Assembly: GCF_033100095.1 (NCBI RefSeq)
Contig: NZ_CP136921.1
Span: 3,871,001 to 3,935,000, forward strand
Direction: 5' to 3'
DNA length: 64,000 nucleotides
Source: Diaphorobacter limosus
GTDB taxonomy: Bacteria > Pseudomonadota > Gammaproteobacteria > Burkholderiales > Burkholderiaceae_C
The position numbers and the translations under genes were made by a program. Each line of letters starts with the position of its first letter. Positions within the stretch are counted from its first letter, which is position 1. Positions 51,063 through 58,735 of the stretch are shown here, piece by piece. The notes under the pieces were generated by a model. That model saw only the letters and a program-made list of their open reading frames with translations. It was not told the origin of the DNA and searched no databases.

Positions 51063-51088
51063 GGTGGGAGGCCCAAAGTATGTTGATA

Positions 51089-51141
51089 ATGTCGGACATT
51101 CAAATATGTTCGAACAAATGCAGTGTATATATGTTCGAACA
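51089..51141. promoter_or_regulatory. GntR operator cluster
   Basis: Two identical perfect palindromes TGTTCGAACA at 51107-51116 and 51132-51141, 25 bp apart and embedded in AT-rich DNA (ATATGTTCGAACAAAT in both). A related palindrome ATGTCGGACAT is at 51089-51099. They lie in the 112-bp divergent region between the lyase operon and the GntR gene, where the regulator should bind. Confidence 0.75.
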
Positions 51142-51174
51142 AATTATGATTGGTATTAACCCTGAATTCATGCC

Positions 51175-51927
51175 ATGTCGCGCGCCATGAACAAGACCAC
51201 CCCTGCCGACCTGGTGAGTGAGCTGGCAGAAGCCATCGCCGCAGGCCGCTATCCCGTGGGCTCGTTGTTGCCCACGGAGTTCGAGCTCTGTGAGTCCCAT
51301 GGTTTGAGTCGCTACGCAGTCCGTAAGGCCCTGGACGAACTGCAGGAGCTGGGTTTGATCTCCCGGCGCAAGAACGTGGGCACGCGCGTGGAGTCCACCA
51401 AGCCGGTAACGGGGTTTACGCAGTCCATTGCCACGGTGGACGAGTTGGCGCAGTTTGGAGCGCGGCATGTGCGGGTCATCCGTTCCTCCGAATGGCTGGT
51501 GGCCGACCTGGCCCTGGCCAGGGAGCTTGATTGCCCCGGCGGCACGCACTGGCTGCATATCTCCAGCCTGCGCATGGACGACACGCCCAGCGCGCGCCCC
51601 ATTTGCTGGACTGATGTGTACGTGGATGCGGCCTTCGGCGACATCGACGAGCTGGTGCGCCAGTCGCCCGAGATCCTGATCAGTTCCTTGATCGAGGCGC
51701 GTTATGGACGGGCCATTGCCCGGATCCGCCAGGAGGTGGACGCGATGCTTATGCCGGCGCAATTAGCCCGCGAGCTGCAGACGGACGTGGACTCGCCCGC
51801 CTTGCGTATCACCCGACGCTATTACGACACGGCGGGAGAGCTGCTGGAAGTGTCCCGATCCATACATCCCGCTAACCGCTTTACGTTCTCAATGGAGATG
51901 AGCCGAAGCCGCGAGCAAGACAGGTAG
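51175..51927 (+). CDS. GntR/HutC-family transcriptional regulator
   Basis: A 250-residue GntR regulator of the HutC (UTRA) type. The winged helix-turn-helix is at about 10-75 (PVGSLLPTEFELCESHGLSR; YAVRKALDELQELGLISRRK). The UTRA effector domain at about 95-240 includes SALxITRRYYD-like PALRITRRYYDTAGELLEVS. It is divergent from the lyase-Bug-fumarase operon, and palindromic operators lie between. It probably represses the operon until the substrate or an intermediate binds. An alternative start is ATG 51187. Confidence 0.88.
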   Translation: MSRAMNKTTPADLVSELAEAIAAGRYPVGSLLPTEFELCESHGLSRYAVRKALDELQELGLISRRKNVGTRVESTKPVTGFTQSIATVDELAQFGARHVRVIRSSEWLVADLALARELDCPGGTHWLHISSLRMDDTPSARPICWTDVYVDAAFGDIDELVRQSPEILISSLIEARYGRAIARIRQEVDAMLMPAQLARELQTDVDSPALRITRRYYDTAGELLEVSRSIHPANRFTFSMEMSRSREQDR

Positions 51928-52059
51928 CCCTTGATCGTCCTTTGACACCGTTGTCCTTGCGCGGCCATCGCCATGTGCACAGGCATCCCTCTCCAATAGC
52001 TGTACCCCTGTGACCCGGGCGCTGGCTATGCTGGAGGGCCTCTGCCATGCAGCCCTCCC

Positions 52060-52992
52060 ATGACTCTTTCCCTTGATGCGCCCACCTGGCTCTGGATCCC
52101 CGTGGTGCTGTTCGCCACCCTGGCCCAGACCGCGCGCAACACCGCACAGCGCACGTTGACCGCCGAGCTGGGCACGCTGCCCGCGACGCTGGTGCGGTTT
52201 CTCTACGGCCTGCCGTTTGCCGGCCTGTGGCTGGCGCTGCTGTACTGCTGGCCCGACCAGCCGCCGGCCCTGCCGCATTTCAGTGCCGCCTACCTGGGCT
52301 GGATCGCGCTGGGCGCCTTCTTTCAGATCGCCGGTACGGCCTTTCTGCTGCTGGCCATGGCCGAGCGCAACTTTGCCGTGGCCGTGACCCTGTCCAAGAC
52401 CGAGGTGCTGCAGGTGGCGCTGTTCGCCACGGTGCTGCTGCACGAGCTGCCCCGGCCGCTGGCGCTGCTGGCCATGGTGGTGGCGACGACAGGCGTGTTC
52501 CTGCTGTCGCTGCCGCCGCGCGGGCAGCTGTTGTCGCTGTCGGCCTGGCTCAGCCGTCCGGCGCTCTATGGCCTGGGCTGCGGCGCCAGCTTTGCCATTG
52601 CCAGCGTGGGCTTTCGCGGCGGCGCCCTGGCGCTGGGGGCCGAGACGCCCTGGCTGTCGGGCGCCTGGGGCGTGGTCATCGCCCAGCTGCTGCAGAGCCT
52701 GGGCCTGGGTGCCTGGGTGGCCCTGCGATCGGAAAAAGGCCTGGCGCCGCTGTGGCCCGCCTGGCGGCTGTCGCTCGTGGCCGGCAGCATGGGCGCGGCC
52801 GCGTCGCTGGCCTGGTTCACGGCCTACGCCATGCAGGGCGCGGCCGAGGTGCGCACGCTGGGCATGGTGGAGGTGGTGTTCAGCTACCTGGTCTCGCGCC
52901 GCCTGCTCAGCGAGTCCTTCACGCGGCCCGAGAAGCTGGGCATGGCGCTGATGCTGGTGGGGCTGGTGCTGATCAGCCTGCAGGGGCTTTGA
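52060..52992 (+). CDS. EamA/DMT-family transporter
   Basis: A 310-residue membrane protein with about ten hydrophobic helices in two EamA-like halves, of the drug/metabolite transporter superfamily. The second half ends with AAEVRTLGMVEVVFSYLVSR, the usual conserved EamA end. Substrate unknown; export of amino acids or metabolites is typical. Its stop overlaps a possible TTG start of dinB. Confidence 0.82.
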   Translation: MTLSLDAPTWLWIPVVLFATLAQTARNTAQRTLTAELGTLPATLVRFLYGLPFAGLWLALLYCWPDQPPALPHFSAAYLGWIALGAFFQIAGTAFLLLAMAERNFAVAVTLSKTEVLQVALFATVLLHELPRPLALLAMVVATTGVFLLSLPPRGQLLSLSAWLSRPALYGLGCGASFAIASVGFRGGALALGAETPWLSGAWGVVIAQLLQSLGLGAWVALRSEKGLAPLWPAWRLSLVAGSMGAAASLAWFTAYAMQGAAEVRTLGMVEVVFSYLVSRRLLSESFTRPEKLGMALMLVGLVLISLQGL

Positions 52993-53009
52993 GGGCGACA
53001 ATCCTCGCC

Positions 53010-54212
53010 GTGACCGCCGCCGACCTGCCCCGCCTGACCCGCCGCATCGCCCACCTGGACATGGATGCGTTCTACGCCTCCGTGGAGTTGCTGCGCTACC
53101 CGCAGCTTGCGGGCCTGCCGGTGGTCATTGGCGGCGGGCGCAGGCAGCAGGACGACGCCCTGGCCGCGCAGTACGGCGAGCGGCTGGCCGACATTCCCGT
53201 CGCGGCCTTCCCTCGTCTTGCGGACTACGTGGGTCGTGGCGTCATCACCACCGCCACCTACGCCGCGCGCCAGTTTGGCGTGGGCTCGGCCATGGGGCTG
53301 ATGAAGGCGGCGCGTGCCTGCCCGCAGGCCATCCTGCTGCCGGTGGATTTTGCCGAGTACCGGCGCTACTCGCGGCGCTTCAAGCAGGTCATCACCGACA
53401 TCGCACCGGTGATGGAGGACAGGGGCGTGGACGAGGTCTACATCGACTTCACGCAGGTGCCAGGCGGCCAGCGCGAAGGGGGCCGGGTGCTGGCGCGGCT
53501 GATCCAGAAGAGCATCTTCGAGGCCACGGGCCTGACCTGCTCGGTGGGCGTGGCACCCAACAAGCTCATCGCCAAGATGGCCAGCGAGTTCAACAAGCCC
53601 AACGGCATCGCCATCGTGCAACCCGATGACCTGCAGACCCTGGTCTGGCCGCTGGCCTGCCGCAAGATCAACGGCGTGGGCCCCAAGGCGGACGAGAAGC
53701 TGCAGTCGTACGGCATACACACCATTGGCGAGCTGGCGGCGCGCCCGCGCGACTGGCTGGTGGCGCATTTTGGCCGCTCCACCGGCGCCTGGCTGCACGA
53801 TGCCGCCTGGGGTCGCGACGATCGCCCCGTGGTGCTGGAGAGCGAGCCCGTCAGCATGAGTCGCGAGACGACCTTCGACCGCGATCTGCATGCGGTGCAG
53901 GACAGGGCGCTGCTGGGCCAGATCTTCACCGAGCTGTGCCAGCAGGTGGCGGCCGACTTGCAGCGCAAGGGCTACGCGGGTCGCACCATAGGCATCAAGC
54001 TGCGCTACGACGATTTCCGTGTTGCCACGCGCGACCACACCATCGTCCTGCCGACGCAGGACGCCACCGTCATCCGCCGCGAGGCCGGTCTGTGCCTCAA
54101 ACGCGTGCCCTTGGATAAGCGCCTGCGTTTGCTGGGGGTGCGCGTGGGCAAGCTGCTGCCGCAGTCCGAGGTTGGGCGGCAGGCACAGGGCGAGGGCGAG
54201 GCGCTGTTCTGA
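53010..54212 (+). CDS. dinB: DNA polymerase IV (Y-family)
   Basis: Translesion polymerase, 400 residues from the GTG at 53010 (a TTG at 52989, overlapping the EamA stop, is an alternative). Catalytic residues are in RRIAHLDMDAFYASVELLRY and RGVDEVYIDFT. The helix-hairpin-helix KINGVGPKADEKLQSYGIHT and the little-finger domain with MSRETTFDRDL are present. The insertion GGGRRQQDDALAAQYGERLA in the fingers is typical of betaproteobacterial DinB. No LexA box was found close upstream. Confidence 0.92.
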   Translation: MTAADLPRLTRRIAHLDMDAFYASVELLRYPQLAGLPVVIGGGRRQQDDALAAQYGERLADIPVAAFPRLADYVGRGVITTATYAARQFGVGSAMGLMKAARACPQAILLPVDFAEYRRYSRRFKQVITDIAPVMEDRGVDEVYIDFTQVPGGQREGGRVLARLIQKSIFEATGLTCSVGVAPNKLIAKMASEFNKPNGIAIVQPDDLQTLVWPLACRKINGVGPKADEKLQSYGIHTIGELAARPRDWLVAHFGRSTGAWLHDAAWGRDDRPVVLESEPVSMSRETTFDRDLHAVQDRALLGQIFTELCQQVAADLQRKGYAGRTIGIKLRYDDFRVATRDHTIVLPTQDATVIRREAGLCLKRVPLDKRLRLLGVRVGKLLPQSEVGRQAQGEGEALF

Positions 54213-54235
54213 GCACCGGCCGCGCTGATCCGGGG

Positions 54236-54733
54236 CTACGCCGCTGCGTCGCGCACCGTGAGCGCGCCCAAGCCCCAGTGGTGCAGCACTTCGCGCGCGA
54301 CGAGCAGCGCTGCGCTGCTGGCGGGGTCGGTGGGCAGGCAGTCTTGCGTCGCCGGCCGGCCGTTGGCGCGGGCTGCCAGGCGGGTGAACAGTGTTTCGAC
54401 GTCGACCATGTCCAGCGTGATGTCCGCGCCTGGTGCGGAGCCGTTCGCGCCAGCGCCGGCACGCGCCAGCGCATGCAGGGCTGCGTTGGCGAACACCAGC
54501 CGCGCCCCGGCGACTTGCGCGCGCAGTGGCATCAACGCGTCCTCGATCTGCTCGATGGCGTGCTCCAGCTCCAGCGGCGTGGGCGGGTCGTGGCGCAGCG
54601 TGGCCGCCAGGACGGCCCGGCCCAGGGGCGCCGCAACGCTTGCCGGTTCTATGGATGAATCGCCCCCTGGGTAGCTCTGAATCAGCGCAACATGCTCCAA
54701 AATTTGAAGCGTTACCAGATCGCGGCCGGTCAT
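54236..54733 (-). CDS. Hypothetical protein
   Basis: A 165-residue soluble protein starting MTGRDLVTLQILEHVALIQS; I do not recognise the family. It is acidic in its first half (LEHAIEQIEDALM), Ala-rich, without signal peptide or membrane segment. A degraded dispersed-repeat copy overlaps residues ~7-19. It lies 5 bp after the remains of an aldo/keto reductase gene. The reading frame fits local codon use and has no better overlapping competitor, but the gene could itself be decaying. Confidence 0.5.
   Translation of the reverse strand: MTGRDLVTLQILEHVALIQSYPGGDSSIEPASVAAPLGRAVLAATLRHDPPTPLELEHAIEQIEDALMPLRAQVAGARLVFANAALHALARAGAGANGSAPGADITLDMVDVETLFTRLAARANGRPATQDCLPTDPASSAALLVAREVLHHWGLGALTVRDAAA
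54676..54715 (-). repeat. Dispersed ~60 bp repeat, copy 7 (weak)
   Basis: Minus strand: TCAAATTTTGGAGCATGTTG followed by CGCTGATTCAGAGCTA. It keeps the GAGC-TGTTGCGCT-ATTCAG pattern but is degraded. Confidence 0.3.
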
Positions 54734-54738
54734 GCCGT

Positions 54739-55118
54739 TCACGGCGCTTCGGCCGCACCGGCGGCGTCGAATGTGGCCATGTCCCTGGCGCTCAGGCGCA
54801 GCCGCGTGGCGCGGATCAGTCCCTCCAGTGGCTCCAGGCCGGTGGCGCCGGTGATGGGCGCCACGGCGGCGGGGCGCGCTCTCACCAAGGCGAGGGTCAC
54901 CTCGCCGGGCCGCATGCCGTGGCGCACGGCCACGGCGTCCAGCGCGGCCGGCACGGGCAGGACGCGCGGGCGGCGGCAGGCCTTGACCCAGTGGCTGCGG
55001 GCGCTGCCCTTGAGGTCGCCAGGTCGGCCGTCCAGCCGACCACATTGCCGCCGAAGACAAGGGAAGAGAGGCGGAGCCCGATGTGATCGATGGCGCGATC
55101 CAGGGAGCCCAGGTGCAT
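54739..55118 (-). pseudogene. Aldo/keto reductase remnant
   Basis: The N-terminal part (from the ATG at 55118) reads GLRLSSLVFGGNVVGWTAD, the beginning of an aldo/keto reductase. Near 55013 it jumps, in a different frame, to the C-terminal end: ALDAVAVRHGMRPGEVTLAL, APITGATGLEPLEGLIRATR, LRLSARDMATFDAAGA, stop at 54739. Roughly 230 residues of the barrel, with the catalytic Tyr and Lys, are missing, and the frame has shifted. The gene is dead. Confidence 0.8.
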
Positions 55119-55166
55119 GGATTAACTCTGGTATTGATAGCATGTTGCGCTTGTCCGGAGGGCGTT

Positions 55167-55982
55167 TCAATCGAAACGGAAGGCCGATATGTCAACCCCC
55201 ATGACGCGGTCGCCAAACACCTTGGCGCCGCGCCCTTCCCCTGCGGCGCCGGCCGCCACGTGCAGCGGCAGCAGGTGCTCCTCGGCGCGCGGCGGGTGCG
55301 ACAGACGCCCGGCCGGACCGCTGGCCGTGGCCCAGTTGGCCAGGCGTGCATCGCGCTCGGCGGTGGGCAGGGCCACGGTCTCGCTGAGCCAGCGGTCGAA
55401 TTCGGCGGCCGCCGGGCCTGAGCGCGGGTCGCCGTAGCCGCGCATGTTGTGGTAGCTCATGCCGCTGCCGATGATCAGCACGCCCTCATCGCGCAGGGGG
55501 CGCAGCGCCCGGCCCATCCGCAGGTGCTCGGCCGCATCCAGGCTGCGCAGCAGCGACAGCTGCAGCACCGGAATGTCGGCATCGGGGAAGGCCAGCAGCA
55601 AAGGGATGAAGCTGCCGTGGTCGTAGCCGCGCTCGCTGTCCTGCACGGGGTCGAAGCCTGCGCCGGCCAGCAGGCCGCTGACGCGCCCGGCCAGCGCCGG
55701 CGCGCCGGGCGCGGGGTAGCTCAGCTCATAGGTGTGCGGCGGAAAGCCGTAGTAGTCGAACAGCATGCCCGGCCGGGCGGCAGAGCTCATGCAGGGCTGG
55801 GCTCCGAGCCAGTGCGCCGTGACCAGCACGATGGCCTGCGGTCGCGTTGGCAGGCTGGAGGCAATGCTGCGCAGGTAGGCCGCGGTCTTGTCCCAGGCGT
55901 CGGCCGGGTTCCAGTCCATGAAGAAGCAGGGGCCGGCGCCGTGCGGGATATACAGCGTGGGCATGCGGGGAGGCGTGTTCAT
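55167..55982 (-). CDS. DODA-type extradiol aromatic ring-opening dioxygenase
   Basis: A 271-residue LigB/DODA (YgiD-like) dioxygenase; GGAGAAC lies upstream of the ATG at 55982. Metal and active-site residues are suggested by TLYIPHGAGPCFF, VTAHW, GYDHGSFIPLLLAFP and GSGMSYHNMRG. It would open catechol-type rings or act on DOPA-like compounds; the physiological substrate is unknown. It is followed by the dead aldo/keto reductase. Confidence 0.88.
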   Translation of the reverse strand: MNTPPRMPTLYIPHGAGPCFFMDWNPADAWDKTAAYLRSIASSLPTRPQAIVLVTAHWLGAQPCMSSAARPGMLFDYYGFPPHTYELSYPAPGAPALAGRVSGLLAGAGFDPVQDSERGYDHGSFIPLLLAFPDADIPVLQLSLLRSLDAAEHLRMGRALRPLRDEGVLIIGSGMSYHNMRGYGDPRSGPAAAEFDRWLSETVALPTAERDARLANWATASGPAGRLSHPPRAEEHLLPLHVAAGAAGEGRGAKVFGDRVMGVDISAFRFD

Positions 55983-56037
55983 TGGGTTCTCCGGTTCATC
56001 GCAACTTTGACATGAACCTGCGCCTTTGTCCCTGATG

Positions 56038-56883
56038 CTACTGCCGCGCCGTGCGCCGGTTGGCCGGCAGCGGCATCGGGGCGCTGGTGCGCAGCGGGTT
56101 GATGTCCAGCCCGCCGCGGCGCGTGTAGCGGGCGTACACGGCCAGCTTGATGGGGCGGCAGCGCTGCCAGATGTCCATGAAGATACGCTCCACGCATTGC
56201 TCGTGGAACTCGTTGTGATTGCGAAAGCTGACGATGTACTGCAGCAGCCCTTCCTGGTCGATTTGCGCGCCGCTGTAGGCGATCTGCACGCTGCCCCAGT
56301 CGGGCTGGCCGGTGACCAGGCAGTTGCTCTTGAGCAGGTGGCTGACCAGGGTTTCGGTGACCGGTGCCTCGTCGTGGTTGGCCTTGAGCAGCTCGGGCGC
56401 CGGTTGGTACTGGGTGCACTCGATGTCCAGGCGGTCGAGCAGCAGGCCGTCCAGCTCGTGCACCTGCTCCGCGTCAAACTGATCGGGCGTGACCAGGCGC
56501 ACGCCCACGGTGCCGGCATGTGCGGCGCCGCGCCAGGCGGCCTCGCTCACGTCCTGGCGGATGCGCGCGCGTACCTCATCCAGGCTGGCAAAGCGCGTTT
56601 TGTTGAAGCTGTTCAGGTACAGTTTGAAGGACTTGCTTTCGACGATGTTGGGCGTCTCGCAGGGCACGGTGATGTGTGCAATGGCCACCTGCGGCTTACC
56701 GCGCAGGTTGAGCCAGGACAGCTCGTAGGCCGTCCACAGGTCGGCGCCGAAGAAGCTTGGGGCGCCGGCGATGCCGATCTCGGCGCGCTTGGGCTGGCGC
56801 GGTATCGGGAACAGCAGCGCTGCGTCGTACTGGTCGGCATAGGCGCTGGCCTTGCCGAGCTGGGATTGTTCCGGCGTACTCAT
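56038..56883 (-). CDS. queF: NADPH-dependent 7-cyano-7-deazaguanine reductase
   Basis: Reduces preQ0 to preQ1 in queuosine synthesis. The 281-residue length is the bimodular (YqcD/QueF type II) form. The N-terminal half has [20 protein letters not shown] and [12 protein letters not shown]; the catalytic cysteine is in [16 protein letters not shown] (~188), and [14 protein letters not shown] follows. Complete. A dispersed-repeat copy separates it from the upstream gene on the same strand... the oxygenase gene to its right. Confidence 0.95.
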   Translation of the reverse strand: MSTPEQSQLGKASAYADQYDAALLFPIPRQPKRAEIGIAGAPSFFGADLWTAYELSWLNLRGKPQVAIAHITVPCETPNIVESKSFKLYLNSFNKTRFASLDEVRARIRQDVSEAAWRGAAHAGTVGVRLVTPDQFDAEQVHELDGLLLDRLDIECTQYQPAPELLKANHDEAPVTETLVSHLLKSNCLVTGQPDWGSVQIAYSGAQIDQEGLLQYIVSFRNHNEFHEQCVERIFMDIWQRCRPIKLAVYARYTRRGGLDINPLRTSAPMPLPANRRTARQ

Positions 56884-56890
56884 GTGTTTA

Positions 56891-56951
56891 CTATCGATTG
56901 GATAGCTGCGAGCGCTTGTGTATCAAGCGCTACAGGCTGTTTTTACTTGAA
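56891..56951 (+). repeat. Dispersed ~60 bp repeat, copy 8 (intergenic)
   Basis: CTATCGATTGGATAGCTGCG, then AGCGCTTGTGTATCAAGCGC and TACAGGCTGTTTTTACTTGA. It fills the gap between the queF start and the stop of the 2-oxoglutarate oxygenase gene. Good match to the consensus. Confidence 0.65.
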
Positions 56952-57797
56952 CTCACGCTCGCGCAGCCATTTGGTGGCGATCCATTTCTCGCCCTCGGTC
57001 ACGGGGGCGCCGCCGTGCAGCGTGCGGGTGCTGGGGTGGGGGCGCTCGTAGCTGAAGAACACGGCGTTGCCCTGGCGCGGGGCGATCTCCAGCGGTACGT
57101 CGGGGAAGGTGGTGCCGCCGCCCTTGGCGGGGCTGTTCAGGTAGATCACCAGCGTGGCCACGCGCTGGCCGCCGCGCTGCAGGATGCTGGGCGTGCCGGC
57201 TTCCTGGGGGTCGAAGTAGTCGTAGTGCGGCTTGTACTCGGCGCCGGGGCGGTAGTGCAGCACTTGCAGGCCCTCGCCGTTCTGTACGGGCCAGTTGACC
57301 AGGCGGGCAATGCGCTGCTCCAGCCGGGCGACGACGGCGTTCTCGCCGCGCTCGAAGAACATGCCGTCGCTGGTGCGCGCCTGGTTCACCTCCTGGCCGC
57401 CGGTGGCGGTCTGCACGGTGAGCGAGCGCGCCATGCGCGAGCCGGCGGCGTCGATGATGGCCTGGCATTCCTCGGGCGACAGCAGGTTGCCAAACAGCAC
57501 CACACGCGGATTCGCCATGGCCATCAGCACCTCGACCTGGCGGTCGCCCACGTCGATGTGCAGGGGCGATTCGGCAAGCGCCGGATCGGGCACGGGGGCG
57601 GCCGGCGGCAGGCCCTTGTCCAGCGCCACCTTGTCCAGATGCGCGCGCAGTACCAGCTCCACCGCGGCGATGGCCACGTCCTCATTCCAGCCCGCGGCGC
57701 GCATGCCCTCGATCAGCGCGGGCGCGGCCACGCCGGCGCTGGCCTGGTCGATGATCCACTGGCGCAGCTCGGGGGTGATGGTCTGGGACAGGCTCAT
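56943..57797 (-). CDS. 2-oxoglutarate/Fe(II) oxygenase (prolyl 4-hydroxylase-like)
   Basis: A 284-residue protein with a prolyl 4-hydroxylase alpha-subunit-type catalytic domain in its C-terminal two thirds. Iron ligands are HYDYFDP (HxD) and STRTLHGGAPV (His), with the 2-oxoglutarate-binding Lys in GEKWIATKWLRE. The N-terminal ~60 residues form a short helical segment (PELRQWIIDQASAGVAAPAL) seen in related betaproteobacterial proteins. Substrate unknown: a protein prolyl residue or a free amino acid is typical. Its last codons lie within a dispersed-repeat copy. Confidence 0.87.
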   Translation of the reverse strand: MSLSQTITPELRQWIIDQASAGVAAPALIEGMRAAGWNEDVAIAAVELVLRAHLDKVALDKGLPPAAPVPDPALAESPLHIDVGDRQVEVLMAMANPRVVLFGNLLSPEECQAIIDAAGSRMARSLTVQTATGGQEVNQARTSDGMFFERGENAVVARLEQRIARLVNWPVQNGEGLQVLHYRPGAEYKPHYDYFDPQEAGTPSILQRGGQRVATLVIYLNSPAKGGGTTFPDVPLEIAPRQGNAVFFSYERPHPSTRTLHGGAPVTEGEKWIATKWLREREFK

Positions 57798-57812
57798 GGC
57801 GGGGGCTCCTCC

Positions 57813-58589
57813 TCAAGTGGCTTGGCGGCGAAAGACCAGGCGCTCGGGCGTGCTGGCGCCGGGGGCCCAAGCATAGCCCTCCAGGTCAAAACCTTCGAGC
57901 TGGTGCGGGGTGGTCACGCGCTGCTGTATGGCATAGCGCGCCATCAGGCCGCGCGCGCGCTTGGCGTAGAAGCTGATGATCTTGTACTGCCCATTTTTGT
58001 AGTCTTCAAACACGCATTCGATGACGCGTGCCTTGAGCGTTTTCAGATCGACAGACTTGAAATATTCCTGCGAGGCCAGGTTGACGACCACCGGCGTGAT
58101 GTCCTGGGCCAGGCGCTGGTTCAGGTGCTCGGCGATGCGCCGGCCCCAGAACTGGTAGAGGTTGGCGCCGGCGCTGGTGGCCAGGCGCGTGCCCATCTCC
58201 AGGCGGTAGGGCTGCATCCAGTCCAGCGGGCGCAGCACGCCGTACAGGCCGGAGAGGATGGCCAGATGCTGCTGCGCCCAGTTCAGCTCGTCCGGCGACA
58301 GGGTGGGGGCCTGCAGGCCCTCGTACACATCGCCGTTGAAGGCCATCACGGCCTGGCGCGCGTTGTCGGCCGTGAAGCGCGGCCGCCAGGCGGCGTAGCG
58401 CGCCACATTCAGCGCCGCCAGCGGGTCGCTGATGGACATCAGCGAGGCAATCTCCTGCGGCGACTTGTCGCGCAGTACGGCGATCAGCTGCTCGGCCTGG
58501 GGCACAAAGGCCGGCAGCGTGTGCGGCAGACCGGCGGGCAGCGGCGTGTCGTAGTCCAGCGACTTGGCGGGGGAGAGCAGAAACAGCAT
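57813..58589 (-). CDS. yaaA: Peroxide stress protein YaaA
   Basis: A 258-residue member of the YaaA/UPF0246 family, which limits damage from free iron during peroxide stress. It starts [20 protein letters not shown] and contains [40 protein letters not shown] and a late [20 protein letters not shown], all typical. It is 15 bp upstream of the oxygenase gene, so they probably form one transcript. Confidence 0.93.
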   Translation of the reverse strand: MLFLLSPAKSLDYDTPLPAGLPHTLPAFVPQAEQLIAVLRDKSPQEIASLMSISDPLAALNVARYAAWRPRFTADNARQAVMAFNGDVYEGLQAPTLSPDELNWAQQHLAILSGLYGVLRPLDWMQPYRLEMGTRLATSAGANLYQFWGRRIAEHLNQRLAQDITPVVVNLASQEYFKSVDLKTLKARVIECVFEDYKNGQYKIISFYAKRARGLMARYAIQQRVTTPHQLEGFDLEGYAWAPGASTPERLVFRRQAT

Positions 58590-58620
58590 GCGGGGCTCCG
58601 GTGCGCCTAGCTGTTCGTAA

Positions 58621-58680
58621 TTGCATCAAATTGGCCTTGAACCCTTGACTGGCAAGCGCAAACAGCTAGATTTTTCATAG
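58621..58680 (-). repeat. Dispersed ~60 bp repeat, copy 9 (intergenic)
   Basis: Minus strand: CTATGAAAAATCTAGCTGTT, then TGCGCTTGCCAGTCAAGG and CAAGGCCAATTTGATGCAA. It lies between yaaA and the rne terminator. Confidence 0.6.
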
Positions 58681-58687
58681 TGATAAA

Positions 58688-58719
58688 ACAGCACCGGGGG
58701 CCAAGGCCCCCGGTGCTGT
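58688..58719 (-). terminator. Terminator of rne
   Basis: Perfect 15-bp stem ACAGCACCGGGGGCC / GGCCCCCGGTGCTGT around AA; on the minus strand it is followed by TTTTATCA. It lies 16 bp after the rne stop codon. Confidence 0.85.
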
Positions 58720-58735
58720 CAGGCGTGACCTTACT

